DNA from: Pyrenula massariospora
Lineage: Eukaryota; Ascomycota; Eurotiomycetes; Pyrenulales; Pyrenulaceae
Length of the DNA: 64,000 nucleotides
Direction of reading: 5' to 3'
NCBI GenBank assembly: GCA_021030905.1
Contig: JAGFMI010000014.1
Span: 868,001-932,000 of the forward strand
Shown: positions 23,104 to 35,354 of the stretch, piece by piece
Layout of the letters: every line of letters starts with the position of its first letter
Position numbering within the stretch: position 1 is the first letter of the stretch
Program-made: the position numbers and the translations under genes
The notes under the pieces: generated by a model
Told to the model about the DNA's origin: nothing
Seen by the model: only the letters and a program-made list of their open reading frames with translations
Databases searched by the model: none

Positions 23104-24379
23104 ATGGCGCTCAACTTCTTCATCAACACAGGCTTTCTAATCGTTCCATTGGCCATCACACTCGGAGAACTCAACAAAATTCCAGCAAAAAACACCAACA
23201 ACGTACAGATACAGGTCGGAAAGGGGATAGGAGAAGGGACCGTGCAGAATGCTGGGGGAAGCGTTCCTCACTTGGCTTTATGGCAAGTATCAAAGATCAG
23301 CCCTAACATCAAGTATATGCTAATGTGGCCTCCACTTCTGCAGGGATATTGACGGCAACCGAATTGGTCAGTACAAAGGAAAAGAGAATGGCCACATATC
23401 AGAAGGAGATGTTGCATCATATACGATTTATAACACGCAGAATGGAGACAAGCCCGCTCAGCCAGAGTATCTCTCGGTAGTGATGCAGGAAGGCGACGCC
23501 ATATGTATCACGATGATTATGGCCACAGGTGACGGCGCACAATGGTATGTAAAAACCTCTCGATCAAAGCAGAAAGCACTCGGGCATGGGGCTTTCTCCA
23601 TGCGTTGTCAAGATACCAAGCTAATCAGGACTTTCGGTAGGTCCTGGACAGGCGACATGGCTTATAGCTGTCATGGCGATTGGTACTACAGTAACGCCAC
23701 GTTGGGTGATTCCAACTACCAGAGTAAATGTGCTTGGATCGACCAGGATAAGACGAACGGGATCCGGAGCCAAGGGCTTAGCTTGCATATGCGAGACTTC
23801 TCGAAAGACGCTGGACTTGCGGCTGAGTACCGGGACAACGTGGACACACTCTGTAAAGTAAGCCAACGCATGACATTCTGGCCCTCAATCGTTGGAGATG
23901 CGGCGCTTACCGCGCCTGATTACATCTTCAGTCCACCGCTTTCCTATGTGCAGGATTCTCAGGACAACCTCGGAGCCGACGTCGATGGGAAAAAATTGAT
24001 CAATCGCAAGACGGACTTGTTTCCAGATGGCACGGTCAAGCGATCGGAGAAACCTAGAATTGGCAGACGACAACAGCGTAATCCAGCACCGGAACATCTG
24101 ATTATCTCCAACTCAGATCAACACTCTGCGAAGCTATTGTGTGAACATCCTAGTAGTTTCGGGGAAGATTTCGTGAGCACTTCGGAGGGAGTGTTCTGTG
24201 ATATGAGTGCAGGCGAATGGTGGGAGCTCTGCTCAGACACCGTAACGGACGGCTGCTTTGACCTGGATAAAAAAGCAATGAGAGGCAACGCTCCCGGACA
24301 TCATGACCTGGAAGGAAGAGACGCGCTGACGGGACGAGACATCCCGGCGAAGGATTACAAGACTTCGGAGAATTGGTGA
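23104..24379 (+). CDS. Orphan, probably secreted fungal protein; GC-AG intron (2 exons)
   Basis: Exons 23104-23282 and 23344-24379 give 404 residues. The only in-frame junction that avoids an implausible 31 bp intron uses a GC donor (TG then GCAAGT) with a CTAAC branch and CTGCAG acceptor, a 61 bp GC-AG intron that rebuilds a Trp codon in VPHLALWDIDGNRIGQYK. The N-terminus (LNFFINTGFLIVPLAITLG) is hydrophobic and may be a signal peptide or anchor. A middle region with several Cys and aromatic residues (YSCHGDWYYSNATLGDSNYQ, then CAWIDQD) looks like a disulphide-stabilised domain. A Lys/Arg-rich stretch (KRSEKPRIGRRQQR) could be a processing site, and the C-terminus has further Cys. I recall similar proteins only as hypothetical fungal proteins. 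Function unknown. Confidence 0.65.
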
Positions 24380-25659
24380 GCCCAGGGTGCTGGACTCGTT
24401 CGCCTATGGGACCTCAGCAAGAACCTCATCTTTTTCGCACTATGTATGATGTCGTAGAACTTTCTCACCTAAGCAATGATCCGCGAGTCTGTGACGAGTT
24501 GATGAGTAGAATGCCTGTAATTTTTGCGATCGAATTATGCGCCGCACAAGACCTGTCTCCAATGTGCCGCACCCAAGGGGCCAGACTGACTCGTACTGTT
24601 CAGTGAGGTCAAGGGTTTTTTGTCCAGCCTCGCCTAGCATTAGAACAAAAGGGGGCCTAATCTTCGCATACAATGTGCCACAGGACCGGTGGAAAAGTCT
24701 TAATCCTAATCTAAGGTGGCTGGCCAAGTTTATTGCTTCTGAACTTCTGAACTAAGGGTCCGGTGCCAGTTAGTATTACAAAAGGCAGCCTTGCGGGAGC
24801 GTAGGTAGGCTTTCGGGACCGTTCTAAAGAGCTGTACCGGTATCAGCTTTTCAGGGGGTTTGGGAGATCAACTAATTCAGCGCTAGGATTAAACAGCATC
24901 GTTGGTTTCAGCTTCTGCAGAAAGTCGTGCCTTATGCCACCGCACTAATTCCAACCCTTGCATATTCCATTCTGCGGACATCTCTGGCAGATGGAAGAAA
25001 CATTATCGCAACAAGCTGCCCGACCCCAATATGTTGCATCCTGAGGTCGAAAGAAGGGGGCGCGTGCGCGCAAGAAGCCAATTTAGCGACGGAAAGTCCT
25101 GCGGCATACGAGTAATGCAGGATTGATTTGGCGTTTGAGTGGGGCGCCGTTGGTCTAATACGAAGTGCCGCGCGATTAAAATACTTCCCCACCCTGGGCA
25201 CGGTCCCGGCCTTGGTGGCGTCAGAATTTTCCAGGCATTTTCTAGGTCTGCCAGATTGCACCCCTAAATGCCCAACGTGGGTGAGCTGAGACCACAAAAG
25301 GAAAATCTTAGCCAATTGTCCTAAGAGACGCAGTGTCGTCGGGCTTGACCAGGCTTTTAATCAAAACTCCAGGCAGACACGGCACGTTTGGGCATAATCC
25401 GTAAAGCAAATCCGAACGGCCGTCAATGACACATGAGCACTCTTCATGGAACGAGCTGCCCGTGAATCCGCAATAAACCGCATTTACAAACAAGCGTGCA
25501 CTTCATCTCTATCACTGCAAAGCCGCTACCAGAAGCTTTTCTGCTCCAAAGATCTCAATTGTTTAGTCCTATCCTCAGAACATCTACCTGCTTTGCAAGG
25601 CTAACGACCGGCACAGAAGTAGCATCTACCTAGAAGCCTAGCCGCAGTCCTACCTAAGC
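24380..25659. other. Gene-free stretch
   Basis: Only fragments up to 127 codons, with no domain signal. The flanking genes converge here, so it probably holds both 3' UTRs. Confidence 0.45.
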
Positions 25660-26464
25660 TTAAAGCTTCTCAAAGACCTCCACGACGGCTTTCGCAGTCG
25701 AGGTGGCGCTCGCCGGATTCTGTCCTGTAACAAGACGGCCGTCGACGACGTGGAAATCGTCCCAGACGCCGGGAGCGCGTTTATCTGGTGTAAGTCAATC
25801 GGTCAGCAACAGAGCTACACAATCGAAACCCCCCGAGATTAAAACGAATCAACAAAGACTTACAAGTAGCTCCCAGCTTCGCCGCAATCTCCTCAACCAA
25901 CTCCCGATTCCAACTCCGCAGCTCCTTCATAATCCCCATGACATCCTCCGCCTCGCTGGTGAACCCCGTGATGCTTTTCCCCTTGATCAGCGACTCCCCC
26001 GTCTCCTTATCGAGCACGTTCCGAAAAATGGCCGGCCCATGACACACGCTCGCCACCACACCGCCGTTCTTCCACACCTGCTCCGCGATCCCCTGCAGGC
26101 CTCTCGCCTGCGGATAGTCGATCAGCGCAGCGTGGCCCGCGGACGCGAAAAACACCCCGTACGCAGACCCGTCGAGTTCGGAAGCGGGGCGCATGTTGTC
26201 TAGTTTCTTCCGGAACGAGCTGTCTGGGTCGTTCCAGGTGGACAGGTCGGAGCCGGAGAGGAAGTCGGGTTGTTGGGAGAGCCAGTCTGGGGTGTAGTGG
26301 CCGGTTTCGGAGGCGAGGTCGACGGTGAAGCCGGATGCGGTGAGGATGTTGTAGGGGTGTAGGGCCTCGGTGATGAAGAGACCGGTGGTGTGGGTGCCCT
26401 GGAAAAGGGGCGCGGAGGCGGAGGTCACGGCGATGAGGGCGCGGCGGGGTGGGGGAGAGGGCAT
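25660..26464 (-). CDS. DJ-1/PfpI (Hsp31-like glyoxalase III) family protein (2 exons)
   Basis: Minus-strand exons 26464-25864 and 25784-25660 (79 bp GTAAGT intron) give 241 residues, the size of fungal Hsp31-like proteins. The flavodoxin-like core starts [11 protein letters not shown]. The acidic active-site residue lies in VDLASETGH, and the nucleophile elbow [12 protein letters not shown] carries the Cys-His pair expected for this class. [14 protein letters not shown] and the C-terminal [10 protein letters not shown] complete the pattern. Members convert methylglyoxal to D-lactate without glutathione or act as stress chaperones or protein deglycases; yeast Hsp31 is the nearest characterised type. 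Catalytic residues are present, so activity is likely. It is cytosolic, with no targeting signal seen. Confidence 0.9.
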
Positions 26465-28543
26465 GACTGATGTGAGGTGCTCGGAGCGGGGGCTGGATGA
26501 AAAGTTGGATAGGCAGATGAACAGTAGTGTTGGATAGAAGGAAAGAGATGGTTGAGGGATTAATGAATTTTCTAGAGACTGGAGAAAGAGACTATTATAT
26601 AGTGAAGGCAGATGGAACTAACTTTTTCCTGAGTTCCTAGGAATAACCTGGAAAGCAAGCACTGCGAGACGTCGTTCTAAGAGACAATTGTTGATATGGT
26701 TGGCCGGTAACATGTGCATGCTATTCGATGTGGAGACCTGGGGGCAAGAACTTTGTAAGCAGAAAGAGGAATAGTCTGCATGCTCGGCCGAGCTTTAGTG
26801 TTTCTTATTTTCACAGGCTCCACCTATCTGGATGTGATGTGACGTTCGTTCATCGATAATCGCTTAAAAACATTCTGTAAAAGTGTCCGACCATGGTTGC
26901 TCCGAGTGCCGCTGCGATATTTCGCTGCCCCCCTGTTCAGATATCTTCCCGAGACTCGTTTGCTTTCCCAGGGAAGATTCTCGGGGCCCGTAGGGTTTAG
27001 ATGCGAATCGTAGGAGTAGCAATAGGTCGTCGGAAAGAGTCCTAGCTCCTCGACTGATGCGAAAAGTGTTACGCCCAGAATATCCTGACGTCGAATGACA
27101 AAGGAAGGATTTTGACGTAAATTTACGTGCAGATCTGATTGAAGTTCTGTGGAGTAAATTATCGTAAGAGACGGGCTGATGATTGATCGCGTCACACATC
27201 TTTCTCAAACCAGTTGCTGCCACTGATTGCAGGCCGGAAGTTGTATCATAGGCAAGTTTCGAGCAGACCCGATAGATTCACTGACAGGGCGAGGATATGC
27301 ATCCCACAATCCTGCACGGCGTTTACGGAAAATGTGGCTGACAGGTGAGCAGCACTGTTTACCTATCTAGGCAATTATTGAAGGAACATGATTTGTTCCT
27401 CGGAGAATAGTCGTTAATGGTACGCAATTTTGAGACTAGTCTCCGCGAAAGGATCGTTGATGGTTTATGCTGGTTCCTGCTGTGCGCTGATCCAGACATC
27501 AAGTGCAAACCAACGCTGGTCAGAAAAACTCTGGCTTCCAGATTTATACGATCACTCTTGTGACATTTCCGGGTCTTCTTTCCGTCAGCATGAAGATAAG
27601 TAAGGCCGGTGGTAAGTTGAAAGTGTCGCCGTCGCGATCTCGGGTGAGCATAAAGCAGCATCTACGGAAGCACAACCCCACAGCGCGGCGCGGCGGGCGA
27701 GCTTAGCGCGCAGAAGTGAAATTTTAGCGGGGCAGAACACAAAACCCCACATCGAGCCCACCTTTCTGCCCACCACTGCCATGTCGCCTTGACACTCATT
27801 ATCTTCGAGCGGAGTGAGCAGAGAGTTGGTCGCCAATAAGCATTATCCGTTTCACCCATTCCCTTACATTGTTTTGCTGTGTTTCTGAAATTATCAAATT
27901 TCGATGCAGGGCCTGTCACAGCGTCCTGCTGTTATTCTACGACGGTAACGTGCTCGTCCACTCCCCTGTCTCTCTCTTCTAGTTGAGCCGCTCTTTGATC
28001 AGTATAGTCACTTCAAGTCTTTACATTGAGCGACTCCTCGCGAAGGCATTCCATCCTCCTCTTACATTCTGTGTTCATTCTGCCACAGTCGCCATTATGG
28101 TCACTTCATGCCTCCTACACCTATTCCGCCTTCTCTACAACGCCTACATTCCCTTTTCCGCCCTCGCCTTAGTATCCTGAGTCCGGAAGAGCGGCTGTGG
28201 ATGATAGATGGATGGCGTCCGGAGGTTTGGATCGAAAGACGTGGAGTTTTATCCAGGGCCGCCTGGACGGGAAATAAGAAAGCTATATGTGATCCATAGC
28301 TCGTTCAGTAAACCATGGTCCTGTAGGGTATAACAATCTGTCCTCATTGCAGCGTTAACACTGCACGGACCAATACATCTATATGGGCTCATTTGCAGCA
28401 ATCATGTTGTTGTGATACCAAAGGATTCTGTCAGCCTCATGGATGAGGCTGCGCAATGACGTCGTCCAGGGCAAGTCTGCCTTCACGACAATTCCATCCA
28501 ACACGGTGCCCTCTGGGAGCTTGCAAGCCCATCTTGAAGACAA
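26465..28543. other. Gene-free stretch
   Basis: About 2.1 kb with overlapping short frames on both strands (up to 123 codons) and no recognisable product, repeat or RNA. The segment 27900-28150 is TC-rich on the plus strand, as is common just upstream of fungal genes. Confidence 0.4.
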
Positions 28544-30220
28544 ATGTCTTTCGGCTTCAGTGTGGGCGACTTCCTCGCCACGGTTCGCATAATTAACAAC
28601 ATCATCTCTAATCTGCGAACGGCCGGCGGAGTCGTGAGCGAATTCCAACAGCTCGAGCGCGAACTGTTCGGCCTAAAACGAGCCCTTGACGAAATCGAAC
28701 ATCTCAGAGTTCCTGCTGCTCAGCAACCTGCCGCTGATGCCGTCAAATGCGCCGCGTTGGGCTGCCAATATGTTCTTGACGAGTTTGCGGGAAAACTGAC
28801 AAAGTACCAAACGAGCTTGGGGTGCGGGGCGACCAACAGCAGGAGGGCAGCCAATATGATGAAGAAGATACGGTGGGGAACGAGTATACAAGGTGAAGTG
28901 CAGAAGCTGAGGGTATACATCGCGGCGCATGTCGGGAGCCTAAATATGAGGCTTCTCACCCTTGGCTTGCAAGTACTTTTACTACGGCTTCGATGGCTTA
29001 AAATTAACGCAAGTCAGGACGTCAACGTCTATTCTCTCTGAAGAAACAAAAGAGCACCAATCGATTCATGAACGAAGCCTAGCAAATACCCATCGTGAGG
29101 CACTCGATATACAAAAGAGACAAGACACCCAGGAGACCGTTCTGTCTGGCACGAGGTCAATGCTTGGCAAACTCTACGATCTCCTGACCGGCGATGTGGT
29201 TCCACATCTGAAAAATCTCGTAGATATAGCGAGCAGGGTGTGGAGGTCGAACCTTCAAATTCATGACACTCTTGTCAAGTGGGAGACTCAGCTTCCCTAT
29301 CCAGACCTTCGTCGCACTTGGTTGCAGGCCCCTGTCGTTCTTGAAGACCCGTTGCGGAGATACCTCGTCATCCCCTCCGAGTATTCTTACGGCATGATGC
29401 AAGCAGTCATCTCCGAGCGATTCAAATCCGGACCGGGATCGGCAAGTGTTCGATCGGGCGACTATGAAATCGCTGATGTCAGAAATTTCGCAGACCTTGT
29501 TTCGGCGGATACGTTCACTGGCCTGATCCCTGGGATGAATCTAAGAATGGCGTTTATATTGTACCAAGAAGAATCTCCAATGATTCAATTCACAATGGAA
29601 ACGTGTCCAAATCCTTCTTGTCGTGCTCGACATTTTGAAGATGCGAACGGAGGTGGTAAAATATGGTATGGTTTATTCTCCGTTGATGTCATGTATTGAC
29701 ATTGCCCAGTCTAGCATGTGATTTGTGGTTCGCCCACGAGTCTGGCAAACGTTCCCGAGTGCAAGACATCAAAACGGAAGAAGCAGGAGATTCATGTTCA
29801 GACATATGGTCAGACCAAGAATGTCGAGAACGGACTTCGAAACGAAGGAAGATCGGATACCATGACGTAGGCAATAACCACTCTGAGCTGGCGAATATGG
29901 AGCTTTTCAAGAATGTTCGGCTTGCCGAGTTCCCTTGCGACAAGATGACTTTTCCAAAAGGTGGTGTCCCTCTTGCGGGCAAGGGACGCAAGAAGAGACA
30001 GCATTATCCGCCGGCGTGCGGCGTCTCGGTTGACAAGATGAAGATGAAAAAAAGAGTGTTACGCGTTTACGACGGTTCGCGACGCTTATCGAAGGTGGAA
30101 CTCGATGATCTTCAAGCGCACATGCGCGGAGATAGAAAGCCTGACGTTATCGACCTGGATGTCGCAGGCGGGACTCCAGAGCTGGCTGAAGACCTGGAAA
30201 GGACCATACATGCAATGTAG
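28544..30220 (+). CDS. Helical STAND-type N-domain plus ubiquitin-like domain protein (3 exons, one GC-AG intron)
   Basis: Exons 28544-28968, 29018-29665 and 29710-30220 give 527 residues. It starts MSFGFSVGDFLATVRIINNI, the helical N-terminal domain common to many fungal NLR-like and related proteins. At about residues 230-320 a ubiquitin-like domain follows (PVVLEDPLRRYLVIPSEYSY, then MMQAVISERF). Next comes a zinc-ribbon-like set of cysteines, CPNPSC and then CLAC, in which the first Cys of the second pair is created by joining exons 2 and 3. The C-terminal part is Lys/Arg-rich with possible nuclear signals (TSKRRKIG, KGRKKRQ). Intron 1 (49 bp) is in frame only with a GC donor (TT then GCAAGT). 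Ubiquitin-like proteins of this layout are widespread in filamentous fungi and uncharacterised. A signalling or allorecognition role is inference. Confidence 0.75.
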
Positions 30221-31845
30221 GAGACTTTCGAGTATCAAGGGAATAGACAAGGAGATAGAGAGGGGAAAGGAGACAGCGAGAACAGAGATTAGGCGGGTTG
30301 GAAGAAGAGGAAGAGACGGTGAAATTAAGGAATGGTCAGAGAGGCGGAAGCAGAGAGAGGTCGTGGCAACAATTGGGAGACCTCGTTCTATCAGCGAAGG
30401 TAAATCGCCCCGGCCCAAGATAAGACATAAGATCGAGGAAAGACATTTCACAGCGCCAAAACCGCGCACAAAGATTAGACGAGAGCTCAAATACCTTCCC
30501 CCGGGCCGGCCATACGCTCAAACCTCCTCCCTCAACATCGTCTCTTCTCTACTACTCATCACTTCCTTCCCCGTCGGCATATTCCACCCCTCCGGCCTGC
30601 CTCCCTCGGGTCTCTGCATCCTCGCATTCGGTCCAGCAGCTGTCGCGGGTACTGCTCTTGCTCTGGGCGCTGCGAGTGGGCAATCGGGGACATGCTGTTC
30701 TGCGCGGGAAAGGGCTTATTAGCGGGGACTGTGATGGACGCGTCTCGATGATGAGTAAGTGGCTCGGGTTCAGGAGCGCAGCGCTGCCGAGGGCAAGGGA
30801 GCTGGCTGGGAGGGTGTGGAAGGTGGAGGCGCTAGGGCTGTTGGTGCTGTTGGGGATGGGGGAGGAAGGGGTGAGTGGGGTGTAGAAGGATGGGAGGGGG
30901 AAGGGGGAGGCGGAGAGGGGGAGGCGGAGAGGGGTTGGGATGCGCTGCGACTGTCAGTCTTGAGATTGCTCCAGGACTTTCGGGAAGATGGGGTGATGTT
31001 CAGCAAATCTGTATTTTTGAAAGGCAGATGATCTGCCCAGAACCAACATGTGGAAATTCCGTTTCGCTACCAAATTCGAAGATTTCAAATAAGAACTGCC
31101 GCCCGTCGGTCTGCCGTACCACTGACTACCAAATGGTTCACAAACTGTTTATTACTGTGTATCTGCTACTAACTCAGCAACCCAAACCTCCGCCCAGTGC
31201 ACTCACCAAAGAGCCACATTAGCCGAAAGATGTAATCCATCCCTTTCTCCAGGTATTTAGATATCTATTCTAAGCCATCCCACGATAGATTTCGGGTGCC
31301 AGGAAGGCGTTACTACAATTCTCAACGGATCGAAGGAGATTCCTCAAGCAGAAATATGTCTACGTGGACTTCCGAGTTGAACTGATCTGATCTGAGCTAA
31401 GAAGAGGTATGGTGGATCTAGGATGGTGTCGTTTTCCGTCAGGAAAAAAATGTGGGAGGGAGGGCGAGGGCGAGGGCGTGGGGGAGAGGGGAGGAGTAGA
31501 GGCTAGGGGAAGGGGAGGAAAGCGATGATGGGGACAATGGGTGTGATGATGGAGGAGTATTCAACGAAGGACCGAATTAATGACTGGCGTCAAAGAACGG
31601 CTGAAATAGCCAAACCTTTCCGGGAAGTAAAAGCTGAACGACAGCATCCTAATCAAAGGCATTTGGCTCTTCATAATCAACTTGTTCATCGCTTGGCCCT
31701 AAAATACTCTGATATCACACTCACATCGTAGTGATTAACGAGGTAGGAGAAGTAGTCTCGGGGCCTTCTCCCTCCTCTACATTCATTAAATTGCAATCCT
31801 CATCATCCCTTAGCATTTTGCCTAGTTCCCAGCCAGTCCGACTTA
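30221..31845. other. Gene-free stretch with purine-rich tracts
   Basis: GGA/GGG-rich tracts occur at about 30840-30945 and 31447-31525 on the plus strand. The long frames across them are low-complexity and not credible genes. Confidence 0.45.
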
Positions 31846-31902
31846 TCAGCCCTGCAACGCATCATCAAGGTTACGGGAATTCTAATTCGATTAGTAATAA
31901 TG

Positions 31903-32380
31903 CTAAACGGTCACAATAGGACTTACACTGATGACATTTATCGACTTAAACTTCAATTCCCCATTGACCTTTTCCAATACATATCTAGTCGCCCATGGGT
32001 ACGACTTGCTCGACTGCGTGTACTTGGTCTCGCCCCATACCACCAAGTCCAGATCACCGTGTGTAAAGAACTTCAGTGGTTTGTGGTCACGATAGGGATG
32101 CTTTTCAAAAATCTCGTGTCGAAATTTATAGATGGCGTCTCTGCCTTTGGCTCCATCATGAGTGAAACCATACCAGCCATCCTCGGTGAATAGATCCGCA
32201 AAGGCCTTCTCATCTAGAAGAACAGTTCAGAATGCAGAAATGACGGTACGAACGCCTTGGTTTACCTCTTTCATCATCATTGTGTGTGGAATGAGCATTT
32301 GACAGGTAGAAATATTTTGATATCAGGTCTTTGACCTCCGGACTAAGATCCTTGGGGTAAGCATCTGGTGGAAGGGCCAT
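31903..32380 (-). CDS. SnoaL-like / NTF2-fold protein (2-3 exons)
   Basis: Minus-strand exons 32380-32266 and 32213-31903 (52 bp GTAAAC intron) give 141 residues. The sequence (DLISKYFYLSNAH, then FADLFTEDGWYGFTHDGAKG, DAIYKFRHEIFEKHPYRDHK and WATRYVLEKVNG) has the helix-then-curved-sheet pattern of small SnoaL-like NTF2-fold proteins, which are common in fungi as cyclases, isomerases, dehydratases or ligand carriers. The 3' end is uncertain. A perfect GTAAGT at 31926-31921, with a TACTAAT branch and TTGCAG acceptor, would make a third exon ending at 31846 (only Gly then stop). Without that splice the stop is at 31903. Both forms keep the whole fold. No active-site assignment is possible from sequence. 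Confidence 0.65.
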
Positions 32381-34097
32381 TCTCCTGTGGTGAAAGGATA
32401 AGATTTTCTCCTGAATACCAGTAGGGAAGAGCGATATTTTCAGTCATATAAGTAGTCGTCATAGAACTGAGATCCCCACCTCCACTTCTCAGGCGGCTTC
32501 CTGCAAATGGATGAAATGGGAAACGCTTTCATTTCTGGAATATTTGTCCCTTCCGAGGTAGCTTGCTGCAGGCCGATAGTACTGGTGATCGATTCACTTG
32601 AGAGATTGGCGCCGCTACTGGCACATACTTCAAGAGATGAGCGAAAAGCAAACGTGATCAAATTGCAGGCAGCGACCCAAGACCAACTTCCGATAGAATA
32701 AACGATCACATTGCTGATGCAGCTCGAAAATCAAATGCCGACATGGGCCAATCGAGTCCGACTTTGTGCGACACACGGGAACCCCGTTTTGGAGATCACC
32801 GTGTGGTGTGAAGATCTCGTCCTTGAGACCTCGCACCAACATGGTCTGAGTATGTCGCCAGATGAACGCCAACCTACGAGTGGGCTTACCTCAGAAAGTT
32901 TGTGACTAGCGAAAGGACAGGGTCAGCAGGCCAGCGTGCAATGCAGAGTGGTTCTCGACAAGGCGATGAGGCGGCAGTCGAATTGTTGCGCACGTAGACT
33001 CGCGGGTGCTTGCCTACGAGTGCGGATGGTTCTCGAGGGATCCAAAGGGACACATAAAGAGAATGATAAGTTGTGCGCACACAAGGATAACTTTACACGC
33101 TAATAAGTGGCTGTAGAAACTATGATGGGTTGAATATAATGAGCTCTCAAGAGAGGCGGAACTCATCGTGACCGAGCCTTATATTGTAAATGCCAGGCGC
33201 CTGTTGTGTTGCGTCGACACCTGCCATCCTATTTCGACATCTGCCGCTGTCGACCTAGGTCTGCCGATACAGAAACAGAATATAAATATAATAAGTTAAT
33301 AGAAATATACCATAAGGCTTCTTTAATAACTAGTAAGGCCTTAAGCCGAGGCTGGGAGATAGAAAGCGGGGCCCCCCTTCGGGCCACTTCGGCCGATTAT
33401 TACCCGGTAGGAGGGCCACGATTTCTGTCACCCTGCCTCGAAAGATCAACCTACAACAGGTGGTCCACGCTCCAAGCCCCGGGGTCCTGCCACAACCTCT
33501 CAGCCTTGTTTTCTCCGTCGAAATTCCCATTTCTTTTTGAAGTGCCGGCTCGCAGATCCTAGTATTACCGACGCCCCTGGACGCCACTCGTGATGATGAT
33601 TGAACATCGCTACAGTTCTCCCAACTTGGCACTGTCGCCAGGCGGTCAAGGGTTAGAATACACCGCCAGGCTAGATTTCTGTAAAGAAGCTCATCGGCGA
33701 TTCTACATACCGCAGATTACATACAGCCAGCAATCCCTTGCAGACCCCCACGAACACCCTTGTGCCATCTTGTTGAGGTTACGCAATGTCGTTGGCAATC
33801 CCACAGGATTTCCAAAGCCTGCGTGTCCTTTTGAGATCTCCCCTTTGCTATGACCATTTTTTAGCAGATCGGCGGCTCTGCTCGCCATGGTCCCCAGCTT
33901 GACTCGCTTTCATTATGGAAGCGACCTATCCTCAGCACGATATTTGTGTTCTTGCTCAGGACGGCACTAAGCAAACAATCTATCAGTGGCTATCGATGAA
34001 GAGAGCCTTGCCAGTCTGTACTTTTTGCCATTCACAACCACACCAAGGATTGATCAAGATCTTGCGCCTGCTTCGTTTGGCCCTGGTTGGTGGACTC
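32381..34097. other. Gene-free stretch containing a repeat copy
   Basis: Contains the repeat copy at 33346-33440. Other frames are short and unsupported, although one upstream frame (33915-34138) continues in frame into the first exon of the serine hydrolase. Confidence 0.45.
33346..33440. repeat. MITE-like element, degraded copy
   Basis: The left arm near 33346-33375 (CCGAGGCTGGGAGATAGAAA) matches the reverse complement of the right arm at 33412-33440, which reads GGCCACGATTTCTGTCACCC and then TGCCTCG. The core from 33391 (GGCCGATTATTACCCGGTAG) to 33429 is shared almost base for base with 43281-43318, so the two are copies of one element. Confidence 0.65.
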
Positions 34098-35354
34098 ATG
34101 CTCCAACTATGCGATATCTGGAGCCTGTTGAATTGGCGGTATGCTTGATCCTGCTTTGATGTATTGACTGCCGCTTAGCTTCTTAGTCACTGAATCTCAC
34201 TTAGCTGGTCAATTTCCCGCGATGGGCATCACAAAAAGACCTCTGGAAATATAACTTTTCTCGAGGATCTCCGCGCTCGACACCAGTTCCCGTGTTTGAG
34301 CGCTGGTCATGGGAGAGATGGAAAGTTTTCGTCCGCAGTCACTGGCGTGCGACGTACTAGGGCAGATCCTCTCGTGGAGGACTCGGATCAGTTCCATCTT
34401 GCATCAAATACCAAGGCAATGACAGCAACAGTTATTGCTTTGTTAGTTGAAGACGGCTTGATAGATTGGGAAATGAGGCTGGAAAACGCTCTGCCCTCAC
34501 TTGCTCACAACATGGCCAAAGCTAATCGAGATACATCACTGAAAATGTTAGCATCCCACAGATCTGGTCTCATTATGGACTGGCACGGAGACGAGGCATT
34601 TTATGAGAGCCTCTACGATGACTCACTTGCTCCAGAAGATGCTCGATGGTTAATGGTGACCAAGGCCGTATCTGCGCCACCTGCTGCGCTAAAAGACACT
34701 TTTAATTACGACAATACCAACTACATTATTTTGGGTGCCATCATCGATGTTAAAAGCGGAATGAGCTGGGAAAAGTACGTTGAAACACAACTTTTCGCCC
34801 CCCTACACATGAAAAATTGCGGCTTCGGGCCGAACAACGAGAGCAGCATAACGTCAATTCAAAATCCATGGCCACATTATTGGGAAGGCGAACCATACGA
34901 GACTGCCAAGGCCCTCTCATCAGTAGATATCCAGCATCGCGACAAGCCGCCGGCCTTTAATCCGGCGGCTCGTGTCCATGGCCCTCTGTCCGAGTACAAT
35001 AAGTTTCTTCAAATGCACCTCGATGGTGCTGTTGGCGGCCCAACGGCTCTAAGACTTTCAACCGAAACGTTCCGTTTCCTTCACACGCCGTACAAAGTCC
35101 TAACCATGAAGGAAAAAGGGGAAGACACTTACACACCAGGGGGTTGGAATTGTCCATATCGATCTGCTGACGGCTCCGAGTACAGTATAAGTCATGTGGG
35201 AAGTAACCGGTACAATTACGTTACAGCGCGGGTCACGATTGGTGGCTCGGCTGCGGGGACTTACATGAGCACTGCCAATATAGGAGGGGTGGGGGTGGGA
35301 GTGGTTACACAAGAGGTCATCGACGCGTTGACTGATGGTCGCTTAAGGCTCTGA
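34098..35354 (+). CDS. Beta-lactamase-related serine hydrolase (class C / EstB-like fold)
   Basis: The main exon is 34205-35354, with a proposed first exon 34098-34138 joined by a 66 bp GTATGC intron ending CACTTAG; this gives 396 residues. The catalytic SxxK motif is in FHLASNTKAMTATV, the tyrosine motif in FNYDNTNYIILGAI (Y-D-N), and the third box in ISHVGS (H-x-G). These are the three landmarks of the penicillin-binding-protein/class C beta-lactamase fold. Fungal members include esterases, transesterases and peptidase-like enzymes, so true beta-lactam hydrolysis should not be assumed. LEDLRARHQFPCLSAGHGRDG before the SxxK box matches the family, so the protein must begin upstream of 34296. 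The exact start is uncertain (ATG at 34098 or 33915). No signal peptide is evident. Confidence 0.75.

Noticed and set aside
30759-31031. Gly/Glu-rich open frames through GGA-rich DNA
   Set aside because: Low-complexity translation on several frames at once; not a credible protein.
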